Under the pieces are notes generated by a model that was not told where the DNA came from, did not search any database, and worked only from the letters and a program-made list of their open reading frames with translations. Below are positions 34,827-41,948 of a stretch of 64,000 bases of DNA, piece by piece. Source of the DNA: an uncultured Micrococcaceae bacterium. GTDB taxonomy: Bacteria; Actinomycetota; Actinomycetes; Actinomycetales; Micrococcaceae. The translations under genes and the position numbers were made by a program. The stretch is from assembly GCA_947502645.1 (NCBI GenBank), contig CANNAD010000003.1, positions 242,622-306,621 of the forward strand. Reading direction: 5' to 3'. Each line of letters begins with the position of its first letter. The first letter of the stretch is position 1.

Positions 34827-35228
34827 ATGAGCAGACTAGCGAATCGGTACGGGGCACCCAAGCCGGGAATGTCTGCACGGACCAAAAAGATCAGCATCAT
34901 CGTGGCCCTGGCGCTCACGGTCGTGCTCACTGGGGTGTTCACCGCGTTCTTCGCCCTCAAGCCCGTGAGCACACAGGATGTGGGCTTCAGCATCGGCTCT
35001 GATGATCTGCACGCGGTTGTGGACTACCAGATCACCAAGGATCCACACGCAACCGTCGAATGCGCTGTTGCCGTCCTGAGCGAAAATTACGCCATCGTCG
35101 GCTGGAAGACGGTCACGATCGGACCTGCTGAGGAAGGGACCACGATGCACCGGACGCAGCTGCGTCTGGAGTCCCCCGGCGTCAGCGGCGGTGTTGACTC
35201 CTGCTGGGTCCTTGACGCACCAGCATAA
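34827..35228 (+). CDS. DUF4307 membrane protein
   Basis: A 133-residue protein beginning MSRLANRYGAPK, with one membrane helix (ISIIVALALTVVLTGVFTAF, residues about 22-41) and an exported beta-rich domain (VGFSIGSDDLHAVVDYQIT, VECAVAVLSENYAIVGWK). This is the DUF4307 pattern found between mca and greA in actinobacteria (Rv1081c in M. tuberculosis). Function unknown. It is divergent from mca with 48 bases between, and starts leaderless from TAAAAT at 34815. Confidence 0.9.
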   Translation: MSRLANRYGAPKPGMSARTKKISIIVALALTVVLTGVFTAFFALKPVSTQDVGFSIGSDDLHAVVDYQITKDPHATVECAVAVLSENYAIVGWKTVTIGPAEEGTTMHRTQLRLESPGVSGGVDSCWVLDAPA

Positions 35229-35266
35229 GCTGGCTGATCATCCACGGCACGGTACCCGTTCAAATA

Positions 35267-35295
35267 TTGGGTTCTGTGATGAAGGTGACTACACT
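35267..35295 (+). promoter_or_regulatory. Promoter upstream of the greA leader terminator
   Basis: TTGGGT (35267-35272), a 17-base spacer, then TACACT (35290-35295). Transcription would begin near 35302, only about ten bases before the terminator hairpin at 35312. Confidence 0.4.
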
Positions 35296-35301
35296 GGATC
35301 A

Positions 35302-35371
35302 AATACGTTGTACCCCGCCCCCATGATGACCAAGGGAAAATCGGTCATCACCGGCGGGGTTCTTGTTTGTT
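35302..35371 (+). ncRNA. Possible short leader RNA upstream of greA (promoter plus terminator)
   Basis: If the promoter at 35267-35295 is active, transcripts stopping at the hairpin and T-rich run would be about 65-70 bases long. Escape would give the greA mRNA. The layout recalls the GraL small RNAs released from the E. coli greA leader. No conserved RNA family is recognised; it could equally be just the DUF4307 terminator. Confidence 0.3.
35312..35371 (+). terminator. Intrinsic terminator between DUF4307 and greA
   Basis: Outer stem ACCCCGCC (35312-35319) pairs with GGCGGGGT (35353-35360). Inner stem TGATGACC (35324-35331) pairs with GGTCATCA (35343-35350), with an 11-base loop. A T-rich run (TTCTTGTTTGTT) follows. 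Confidence 0.75.
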
Positions 35372-35454
35372 GAGTCGTTCGTGCGAACGGCTGCCAGACA
35401 AAACTGTCATTGCTGAGTCACGCCGTGTGGCTCGGAAGTATCTAAGGAGATGCC

Positions 35455-35946
35455 GTGTCCACCAACAGCGCACCTGTCGCCTGGCTCACTCAGGAGTCCT
35501 ACGACCGCCTCAAAGCTGAGCTGGATGAACTGTCCGGTCCAGGTCGTACCGAAATCGTCGCCCGCATTGAGCAGGCGCGGTCTGAGGGCGACCTCAAGGA
35601 AAACGGTGGCTACCACGCGGCCAAGGAAGAACAGGGCAAGGCGGAGGCTCGCATCCGTCAGCTCACGCAGCTCCTGCAGAACGCACACGTTGGCGAAGCA
35701 CCGGCCGACGACGGCGTCGTCGAACCCGGCATGAAGGTCGAGGCGCTCGTCGCCGGAGACAAGGAAACATTCCTGCTCGGCAGCCGTGAGGTTGCTGGCG
35801 ATACGGATATGGACGTCTACAGCGAGAAGTCACCTCTCGGCGCGGCCATTCACGGAGCCAAGGCCGGAGACAAACTCACGTACACGGCACCGAACGGTCA
35901 GGAAATTGCAGTGGAGATCCTTTCCGCTACGCCGTATTCAGTCTGA
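35455..35946 (+). CDS. greA: Transcription elongation factor GreA
   Basis: A 163-residue cleavage factor that rescues backtracked RNA polymerase. The N-terminal coiled coil begins WLTQESYDRLKAELDEL and its tip carries the catalytic acidic pair (RSEGDLKENGGYHAAKEEQ, residues about 41-59). The C-terminal FKBP-like domain follows (FLLGSREV, SPLGAAIHGAKAGDKLTY). AAGGAG lies five bases before GTG 35455. A terminator with a possible own promoter sits upstream and a perfect palindrome terminator sits 15 bases after the stop. Gene order with DUF4307 and mca is conserved in actinobacteria. Confidence 0.97.
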   Translation: MSTNSAPVAWLTQESYDRLKAELDELSGPGRTEIVARIEQARSEGDLKENGGYHAAKEEQGKAEARIRQLTQLLQNAHVGEAPADDGVVEPGMKVEALVAGDKETFLLGSREVAGDTDMDVYSEKSPLGAAIHGAKAGDKLTYTAPNGQEIAVEILSATPYSV

Positions 35947-35953
35947 CGCAGTA

Positions 35954-36568
35954 TTACTTCAAGGGCGGGCCAGCTGGCCCGCCCTTTGTTGTGCCCGATG
36001 CGGTGCGGCTCCGGGACGGTCTGCGCAGAACGATGGCGGCAGCCAACCCGCCGATGGCGCCGAACAGGTGTGCCTGCCAGGAAACCCCGCTGACGCCAAG
36101 CGGCAGCAGACCCCAGAGCAAGGACCCGTAGACCATGAACAGCACAGCTGCGAGCCCTATATGTTTCCAGTTCCGGTTATAGAAGCCCCGCGCCAGCAGG
36201 TAGGTGAACAGGCCGAAGATGACCCCTGATGCGCCGATCGTCGGGCCAAAGCCGAAGATCCAGACGCCAAGCCCGGAGGCACCCCAGCTCATGGCCACCG
36301 CCCAGGCGAAACGACGGGCCCCGTCGAGAGATGCCAGGAAGCCGAAGATCACCAGGGGCAGGATGTTGCTGGCCAGATGCGCTGCGTCAGCGTGTAGCAG
36401 CGGTGCAAACACAATGCCGTCAAGCCCGTCGATGTCCCGCGGCTCAACGGCCAAAAGACGCGTGAAATACCTGTTGCTGAGATGGTCCAACATGAAGAAC
36501 GCGACCAAAGCCACAACAAATACTGCGACCGTCATCAGGCCGTACCGGGCACGCGTTGCCGACACCAC
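35954..36568 (-). CDS. Rhomboid family intramembrane serine protease
   Basis: A 204-residue membrane protease with six helices. The catalytic serine is in IGASGVIFGLFTYLLARGF (near residue 111) and the catalytic histidine in GVSWQAHLFGAIGGLAAA near 167; an upstream HLASNILPLVIFG supplies the Asn/His of the oxyanion region. GTG 36568 (or 36565) directly follows the ilvA stop, so it may be translated from the same transcript. Its last codons overlap the perfect palindrome that terminates greA on the other strand. Substrate unknown. Confidence 0.92.
   Translation of the reverse strand: MVSATRARYGLMTVAVFVVALVAFFMLDHLSNRYFTRLLAVEPRDIDGLDGIVFAPLLHADAAHLASNILPLVIFGFLASLDGARRFAWAVAMSWGASGLGVWIFGFGPTIGASGVIFGLFTYLLARGFYNRNWKHIGLAAVLFMVYGSLLWGLLPLGVSGVSWQAHLFGAIGGLAAAIVLRRPSRSRTASGTTKGGPAGPPLK
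35961..35986. terminator. 26-bp perfect palindrome, terminator of greA within the rhomboid coding end
   Basis: The sequence centred on AGCT at 35972-35975 is perfectly self-complementary over 13 bases each side (AAGGGCGGGCCAG and its complement). TTTGTTGT follows on the plus strand, giving an intrinsic terminator for greA. The same bases encode the last residues of the rhomboid protein (GGPAGPPLK). Confidence 0.75.
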
Positions 36569-37816
36569 CTAGCCGTGAACCACGACGGGTCGGAATCCTG
36601 CCGCTCGAAGGTTGCCGAGGATCAGTTCGCAGTGTTCGTCGCCCTTCGTCTCCATGTTGATGGTGATCGCGACGTCGCCCATGCTGATGGAACCGCCAAC
36701 CCGGTTGTGATCCACTCCGGTGACGTTGGCATCCGATTCAGCGATGATCTGCGAGATTCGCGCCAGCGAACCGGGCCTGTCGTCGAGGAGGATGCGGACC
36801 ACGAGGTATCGCCCGGCCGCCGCGAGGCCTCGCTGGATAACCTTGAGCATGAGCATGGGGTCAACGTTGCCTCCGGTCAGGATGACCGCCGTGGTGCCGG
36901 TGTCCTTGACCTTCCCTTCCATGATCGCGGCGACTCCCACGGCGCCGGCGGGTTCAACGACGAGTTTGGTGCGCTCGAGCAGGAAGACCAGGGCGCGAGC
37001 GAGCGCGTCCTCGCTGACGGTGACGACGTCGTCTACGAGTTCCTTGATGATGGAGAACGGGATCTGCCCGGGGCGCCCGACGGCAATGCCGTCGGCGATG
37101 GTGGAGACCCTTTGCAGCGGCACCAGTGCGTCGGCTGCCAGCGACGGCGGGTAGGCGGCCGCGTTTTCTGCCTGGACGCCGATAATTTTGATCTCTCGAC
37201 CAAGTTCGCGGGCTCGTTCCTTGACGGCCACTGCAACTCCGGCCAGAAGCCCGCCGCCGCCCACGCCGGTGAGAATTGTGTCCACATTGGGCACCTGTTC
37301 GAGTATTTCCAGGCCGATTGTTCCCTGTCCGGCAACGACGTCTGCGTGGTCGAACGGGTGGACTACTACGGCACCGGTTTCTTCGGCGTAGCGGTGGGCT
37401 TCCGTGAGGGCCTCATCCACGGTGTGGCCGTGGAGCACCACCTCGGCACCGTGGCTGCGGGTTGCTGCGAGTTTGGGAAGGGCGACGCCGAGGGGCATAT
37501 AGATTCTGGCGTTGATGCCCAACCGGCTGGCGGCGACAGCTACTCCCTGCGCGTGGTTTCCGGCAGAGGCAGCGACGACTCCGCGGGACTTCTCCTCATC
37601 GGAGAGCTGTTCCATCCGATTGTAGGCACCGCGAAGTTTGAATGATCCGGCACGCTGGAGGTTTTCGCATTTGAGAAAGACATCGGATCCGAGTTCACGG
37701 CCGAGCGCGCGGGAGACCTCAATGGGCGTGTTGGCGATGACCCCTTCCAGACGGGTGCGGGCTGCTTCGATGTCCTGGAGAGTTACTGGCAGCTGCGGTT
37801 CTGGTGTTGGTGTCAT
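36569..37816 (-). CDS. ilvA: Threonine ammonia-lyase (threonine dehydratase) with C-terminal ACT domain
   Basis: A 415-residue PLP enzyme that deaminates threonine to 2-oxobutyrate for isoleucine synthesis. Seen: the PLP lysine motif RAGSFKLRGAYNRM near residue 57, AASAGNHAQGVA near 82, the phosphate loop TGVGGGGLLAGVAVA near 190, and a C-terminal ACT regulatory domain (LDDRPGSLARISQII, residues 340-415). One short ACT domain makes it the TdcB/IlvA2-like form rather than the two-domain IlvA of enterics. GAAGG seven bases upstream supports ATG 37816; a longer in-frame reading is a shadow of the AI-2E gene. ATGA overlaps the AI-2E stop. Confidence 0.94.
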   Translation of the reverse strand: MTPTPEPQLPVTLQDIEAARTRLEGVIANTPIEVSRALGRELGSDVFLKCENLQRAGSFKLRGAYNRMEQLSDEEKSRGVVAASAGNHAQGVAVAASRLGINARIYMPLGVALPKLAATRSHGAEVVLHGHTVDEALTEAHRYAEETGAVVVHPFDHADVVAGQGTIGLEILEQVPNVDTILTGVGGGGLLAGVAVAVKERARELGREIKIIGVQAENAAAYPPSLAADALVPLQRVSTIADGIAVGRPGQIPFSIIKELVDDVVTVSEDALARALVFLLERTKLVVEPAGAVGVAAIMEGKVKDTGTTAVILTGGNVDPMLMLKVIQRGLAAAGRYLVVRILLDDRPGSLARISQIIAESDANVTGVDHNRVGGSISMGDVAITINMETKGDEHCELILGNLRAAGFRPVVVHG

Positions 37817-39021
37817 GATGTGCCTTCTTGGTGATTGTTGTGCGTTGGTTGCTCGTCCATGGGTTCCGCGTGAGTGGGAGGTGCTCCCAGAGCGGGGTCG
37901 GATTCCCATTCGCGGTTCGCTATGTACCGGACCATGGTGTTGATGATGGCCAGTAGTGGAACGGAGAAGAGCGCTCCGGGGATGCCCGCGAGCAGGGATC
38001 CAGCTGCCACGGCGAGGACCACTGCGAGGGGGTGGAGCGCAACTGCCTTGCCGATCACGAGTGGCTGCAGGATGTGGCCCTCGATTTGCTGTACTACCAA
38101 AACTATCGCAAGCATGATCAAAGCGTTGACCCAGCCGTTGGCCACGAGTGCCAGCACGACGACGACGAACCCGGTGAACAGGGCGCCGACGATGGGTATG
38201 AAGGAACCGACGAAGACGAGCACGGTCAGGGGCAGCGCAAGCGGCACGCCGATGATCGCCGCACCGGCACCGATCCCTACTGCGTCCACGAACGCCACGA
38301 ATATCTGGGTCCGCACGTAGTGGACCATGGATACCCAACCACGGCGTCCTGCGCCGTCGGTGGCTGCACGCGCTTTGCGTGGCATGAGTCCGACGACGAA
38401 GGCCCAGATCCGGCTTCCTTCGAGCAGGAAGAAGATCAGGGCGAAGACGGTGAGCAGTGATCCGGCGGCGAGTTGGCCCGCGGTGCTTCCGAAGGACAAT
38501 GCTCCCGAGACGATAGTGCTGCTGTTGGACTGCGCAGCCTCTCCGATGTCCTGGGCGTAGTTGCCGATCTGGTCGGTGGTGAGCCGGAGCGGGCCCTCCG
38601 AGAGCCATCGTTCTGCCTTTTCGAGGCCGTCAGCTGCCTCATCCCGAAGATCTGCGAATCCGGTGACAAGCTGCTGGCCAACGAGGGATAGTCCACCCAC
38701 GATGATCCCGAGGAAACCCAGGACTGTGATGGTGACCGCAAGGGATCCGGGGACGCGGTTCTTGCGCATCGCTTCCGTCACCGGTGACAGGAGTCCGGCG
38801 AGCAGCCCGGCAACCATGAGTGGGATGACGATCAGCGATACTTTGCTGATCAGCCAGATGAGGATGCCTGAGACGACGAGGATCAGGCCGAGACGCCACG
38901 CCCAGGCTGCTGATACGCGAAGCGCGTGGGGCACGTCCTGCGACGCGTTCTCGGGCGACGCTTTGGCCATGGATCGCTGGAAAGCCAGCGGTGAGTTTTG
39001 ACGACTGATCGGACGTCTCAT
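37813..39021 (-). CDS. AI-2E family transporter (PerM-like)
   Basis: A 402-residue membrane protein with about eight helices: an N-terminal pair (LILVVSGILIWLISKVSLIV), a central soluble loop with amphipathic helix (residues about 120-180), and the conserved block VGIGAGAAIIGVPLALPL then GSFIPIVGALFTGF near 270. Despite the family name, members include Na+/H+ antiporters and permeases of unknown cargo; a role in autoinducer export should not be assumed. Its stop overlaps the ilvA start (ATGA), an odd pairing that may point to amino acid or precursor transport. No ribosome binding site is clear at ATG 39021. Confidence 0.9.
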   Translation of the reverse strand: MRRPISRQNSPLAFQRSMAKASPENASQDVPHALRVSAAWAWRLGLILVVSGILIWLISKVSLIVIPLMVAGLLAGLLSPVTEAMRKNRVPGSLAVTITVLGFLGIIVGGLSLVGQQLVTGFADLRDEAADGLEKAERWLSEGPLRLTTDQIGNYAQDIGEAAQSNSSTIVSGALSFGSTAGQLAAGSLLTVFALIFFLLEGSRIWAFVVGLMPRKARAATDGAGRRGWVSMVHYVRTQIFVAFVDAVGIGAGAAIIGVPLALPLTVLVFVGSFIPIVGALFTGFVVVVLALVANGWVNALIMLAIVLVVQQIEGHILQPLVIGKAVALHPLAVVLAVAAGSLLAGIPGALFSVPLLAIINTMVRYIANREWESDPALGAPPTHAEPMDEQPTHNNHQEGTS

Positions 39022-39270
39022 GACTCAATCTTTCCACACCGTGGGAGTTGGAAATCCGGGGATGCTGCGGCGCTACGATTGGTGGGTCGCTGACGTGTTC
39101 CACACCACATCAGTCAGAGAAATCATGATCAGAGAAAACATACGGTCCCTACGCATTGCTGTGGGAGGTGATCGCCCTGTGGTTCAGACACCTGGCAGTT
39201 GTTCTCGCCCTGCACGGGAGGACCGGTGGAGCTCGCACGCCTGCACTGAATTAGCCTCTTAAACGAGAGA

Positions 39271-39292
39271 GGCCCCGACCAGCGTCGGAGCC
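39271..39292 (-). terminator. Terminator of the Bax-inhibitor-1 gene
   Basis: GTCGG-type stem: GGCCCCGAC (39271-39279) pairs with GTCGGAGCC (39284-39292) with one mismatch and a 4-base loop. On the complement it is followed by a T-rich stretch (TCTCTCGTTT). The rest of the 290-base gap 39022-39311 holds no gene I can support. Confidence 0.6.
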
Positions 39293-39311
39293 CCTCCTAT
39301 AGATTTTGCGG

Positions 39312-40163
39312 TTAGTCGTTCCCGCGCAGGATAGCGAGGAGTCGCAGGATTTCCACGTACAGCCATACCAGCGTCACCGTCAGGCCGAAAGCTGCAGTCC
39401 AGGAGTATCGACGCGGTGCGCCGTTCCTGACGCCTACGGAGATGGACGTGAAGTCGATGATCAGGGAGAACGCGGCCAGACCGATAGCAAACAGGCCAAT
39501 CGCTACGCCAAAGGGAATGCTGGTGCCGGGAATATCCATGCCGCGAAGGCCCCAGGGGTCGCTCACGCCGCCGAAGATCATCAGACCCATGTTGATGAGG
39601 CTGAAAACCGCGTAGCCGCCAACGGCGATCATGAAGAACTTCATGGCCTTGGGCGTCGCCCGCACCTTGCCGCTGCGGAACAGCAGCAGAGTGACGCCGA
39701 AGACAGAGAGCGTTCCAAGGATTGCCTGCAGCGCAATGTTGGGGAACTGTGCTTCAAGAATCATGGTCAGCCCGCCAAGGAAGAGCCCTTCCAGGCCGGC
39801 GTACGCCAGAATCAGCGCGGGGACCGGCTCACGCTTGAAGGCATTGACCAGACCCAGAACGAGTCCACCGATAACGCCCACGATCATGAGCGGCACCGTG
39901 AACTGCGGCACGATGAATGCCGGGATGGCCGCGCCGACGAGGATCATGCCCAGGCATGCCAGCGTCTTGACGATGACGTCGTCAAACGACATGCGTCCAG
40001 TGTCCGCGGGGCTCGCAGCTGGTCCGTTGTACAGGTCCTGCAGCTGCTGCGCAGACATGGTTTCAGGGGCACCCTGGGCCAGTCCGCCCTGAGGGTAGCC
40101 GCCGCCCGTGGTCTGAGCACGGAAGTTCTTGCCGTTGAAGACAGGATTACTGCCAGTTGCCAT
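39312..40163 (-). CDS. Bax inhibitor-1 / YccA family membrane protein
   Basis: A 283-residue protein: a soluble Gly/Pro-rich N-terminus of about 60 residues, then seven membrane helices with the family features ALILAYAGLEGLFLGGLTMI near residue 150 and the C-terminal DFTSISVGVRNGAPRRYSWTA loop with acidic/basic residues that line the calcium-leak pore in BsYetJ. Role in bacteria is probably pH-sensitive Ca2+ leak. AAGGA ten bases upstream supports ATG 40163; ATG 40181 is possible. A terminator hairpin follows the gene. Confidence 0.92.
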   Translation of the reverse strand: MATGSNPVFNGKNFRAQTTGGGYPQGGLAQGAPETMSAQQLQDLYNGPAASPADTGRMSFDDVIVKTLACLGMILVGAAIPAFIVPQFTVPLMIVGVIGGLVLGLVNAFKREPVPALILAYAGLEGLFLGGLTMILEAQFPNIALQAILGTLSVFGVTLLLFRSGKVRATPKAMKFFMIAVGGYAVFSLINMGLMIFGGVSDPWGLRGMDIPGTSIPFGVAIGLFAIGLAAFSLIIDFTSISVGVRNGAPRRYSWTAAFGLTVTLVWLYVEILRLLAILRGND

Positions 40164-40295
40164 GTGCTGTGTGTCCTTCATCTGAGGGGTCGTGCGTCTG
40201 AAAGAAGTCTACCAATCACAACGTGCAACGCCTCCGGAAGATTCCTTGCGCGCCGCGTGCTCATGTACACCAGTTACCTGGCCTAAAGTCACAGG

Positions 40296-40368
40296 TGCCC
40301 CAGGTGGGACTCGAACCCACACTGTGAAGATTTTAAGTCTCCTGCCTCTGCCATTGGGCTACTGGGGC
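40296..40368 (-). tRNA. tRNA-Leu (anticodon UAA), short variable loop
   Basis: A 73-base cloverleaf on the complement. Acceptor GCCCCAG pairs with CTGGGGC; anticodon stem GGAGA pairs with TCTTC around loop CTTAAAA, giving anticodon UAA (40333-40335), which reads UUA. T arm GTGGG-TTCGAGT-CCCAC is perfect; discriminator is A, as in Leu tRNAs. The variable region is only five bases (ACAGT), unlike the long arm normal for tRNA-Leu. CCA is not encoded (CCT follows). Confidence 0.93.
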
Positions 40369-40415
40369 CGGTTGGTGCATATCCCAGAATACGGGATGGA
40401 AAGAGCATTAAAGCA

Positions 40416-40447
40416 CGACGGCGGCCGGATCTCTCCCGCCGCCGTCG
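40416..40447 (-). terminator. Terminator of the NDH-2 gene
   Basis: CGACGGCGGC (40416-40425) is perfectly complementary to GCCGCCGTCG (40438-40447), with a 12-base loop. On the complement a T-rich stretch (TGCTTTAATGCTCTTT) follows. Confidence 0.7.
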
Positions 40448-40462
40448 AACCTTTGACGTTTA

Positions 40463-41908
40463 CTAGCTTGCTGGCTGCTTATCCGCGGTGCGGCTGTCAG
40501 CGGACTCCTGCGGCTTCGCCGGAACGGCCTCTGCAGCAGGCTTTGGTTTTGGTGATGCTGCTTCTTCGAATTGGCGTCGCGGCGTCTGCAGGTCCATGAG
40601 CTGCGTGGTATCGCGGCGGAAGAGGAAGCTGGCGAACCAGCCCGAGAGCACACGGAACTTGCGCTCAAAAGTAGGCATGGCCATACCGTGGTAACCGCGG
40701 TGCGCGGCCCAGGCCAGAACGCCGCGGAGCTTGAGCCCCATGATGTTCGCAACACCCTTGTACACACCGAAACCGGCTACTGCACCCATGTTCTTGTGCT
40801 TGTACTCAGCCACACGGCCAACGCCGTAGCGTTCCGCGTATAGGTTCGCAGCCAGACGCTTGGCCTGACGAACCGCGTGCTGGGCGTTCGGCACGCAGAA
40901 CCCGCCGACTCCGCCACCGGAGAGATCGGGAACAGCGGAAACGTCACCGGCAGCCCAGGCACCGTCGATGGGGCCGTCGTCGCCCGTGATGCGAAGTTCC
41001 GCATTGGCGCGTACGCGTCCACGCTCGTCGATCGGGAAGTCGGTGGAACGGACCATCGGGTTCGCCTGAACTCCTGCGGTCCAGATGAGGGTATCTGCCT
41101 CGAACTCATCGGCGGCAGACTTGTCCGGCATGTTGATGAGCTGGAGCAGCCCACCCTCTGCATTGGCCAGTGACGTGTTCAGGAGCACCTGGATGCCACG
41201 TGAGCGCAGGTGGTCAACAACCCAGAGAGCCTGCTCCTCGGTCACCTCAGGCATGATGCGTCCCATGGCCTCGACCAGGACAAAACGGAGGTCTTCACGC
41301 TTCAGGCGGTCGTTCTTGGCTACTGTTGCCCGAGCCAGGTCCTCGATTTCGGCGATGGTTTCGATGCCGGCAAAACCGCCGCCGACAACGACGAACGTGA
41401 GCATGCGGCGTCGTTCAGGGCCGTCTTCCAGCAGCGATGCGGTCTCGATACGCTCAATCACCTTGTTGCGCACGGTGACAGCTTCTTCAATCGACTTCAT
41501 GCCGATGCCCTGCTCGGCCAGACCCTTGATGGGGAACGTTCGGGTGATGGCACCTGCAGCAAGCACGACGTCACGGTAGCTGAGTTCGAACGGAGCGGAG
41601 CCGTCCGCCGGGGCAACAACTGCCTTGCGCTGCGCGTGGTCAATGGAGGCGACACGGCCACTGATCAGCTCGCTCGCACCAAGGTGGGTGCGGTGGGACA
41701 CGACGGCGTGGCGCGCCTCGATGTTGCCTGCAGCAACCTCCGGCAGGAACGGCTGGTACGTCATATAGGGAACGGGATCCACGACGGTCACGATGCCACC
41801 ATGCGCCCGAACCTTCTTCTGCAGCTTCATGGCTACATAGAGGCCGACATAACCGCCACCGACGACTAGAACGCGCGGACGATCGATGAATTCAGGATGG
41901 GATGCCAT
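40463..41908 (-). CDS. Type II NADH:quinone oxidoreductase (NDH-2)
   Basis: A 481-residue flavoprotein that passes electrons from NADH to menaquinone without pumping protons. Two nucleotide-binding folds are visible: RVLVVGGGYVGLYVAMKL (FAD, residues 10-27) and LTFVVVGGGFAGIETIAEI (NADH, near 170), plus DTLIWTAGVQANPM and WAAGDVSAVPD near 310. The C-terminal part has an amphipathic membrane-binding helix and a charged Ala/Pro tail. The frame is open upstream inside the protease gene, but ATG 41908 fits a leaderless promoter (TACACT at 41915-41920). Confidence 0.95.
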   Translation of the reverse strand: MASHPEFIDRPRVLVVGGGYVGLYVAMKLQKKVRAHGGIVTVVDPVPYMTYQPFLPEVAAGNIEARHAVVSHRTHLGASELISGRVASIDHAQRKAVVAPADGSAPFELSYRDVVLAAGAITRTFPIKGLAEQGIGMKSIEEAVTVRNKVIERIETASLLEDGPERRRMLTFVVVGGGFAGIETIAEIEDLARATVAKNDRLKREDLRFVLVEAMGRIMPEVTEEQALWVVDHLRSRGIQVLLNTSLANAEGGLLQLINMPDKSAADEFEADTLIWTAGVQANPMVRSTDFPIDERGRVRANAELRITGDDGPIDGAWAAGDVSAVPDLSGGGVGGFCVPNAQHAVRQAKRLAANLYAERYGVGRVAEYKHKNMGAVAGFGVYKGVANIMGLKLRGVLAWAAHRGYHGMAMPTFERKFRVLSGWFASFLFRRDTTQLMDLQTPRRQFEEAASPKPKPAAEAVPAKPQESADSRTADKQPAS

Positions 41909-41914
41909 GGGCCC

Positions 41915-41920
41915 AGTGTA
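41915..41920 (-). promoter_or_regulatory. -10 box of the NDH-2 gene, probable leaderless promoter
   Basis: TACACT on the complement ends six bases before ATG 41908, in the 40-base gap after the protease stop. Confidence 0.5.
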
Positions 41921-41948
41921 GCCGGGCGTGTCCACTTTGCGAAAACCT

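Noticed and set aside
35376-35389. CGTTCG-TG-CGAACG palindrome between the greA leader terminator and greA, considered as an SOS (LexA) box.
   Set aside because: The actinobacterial LexA site has the half-sites in the opposite order (CGAAC-N4-GTTCG), so this does not match; it is left as an unexplained palindrome.
37817-38608. A 264-residue N-terminal extension in frame with ilvA.
   Set aside because: It is a shadow frame of the AI-2E transporter gene, rich in Arg/Pro/His with no homology, and ATG 37816 has a proper ribosome binding site and family start.
39168-39254. A 28-codon frame on the plus strand (starting GTG, ending TPALN) in the 290-base gap upstream of the AI-2E gene, looking like a leader peptide before hairpins.
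   Set aside because: The ribosome binding site overlaps the start codon, no gene follows on that strand (only the antisense end of the Bax-inhibitor gene), and the hairpin is better explained as that gene's terminator.
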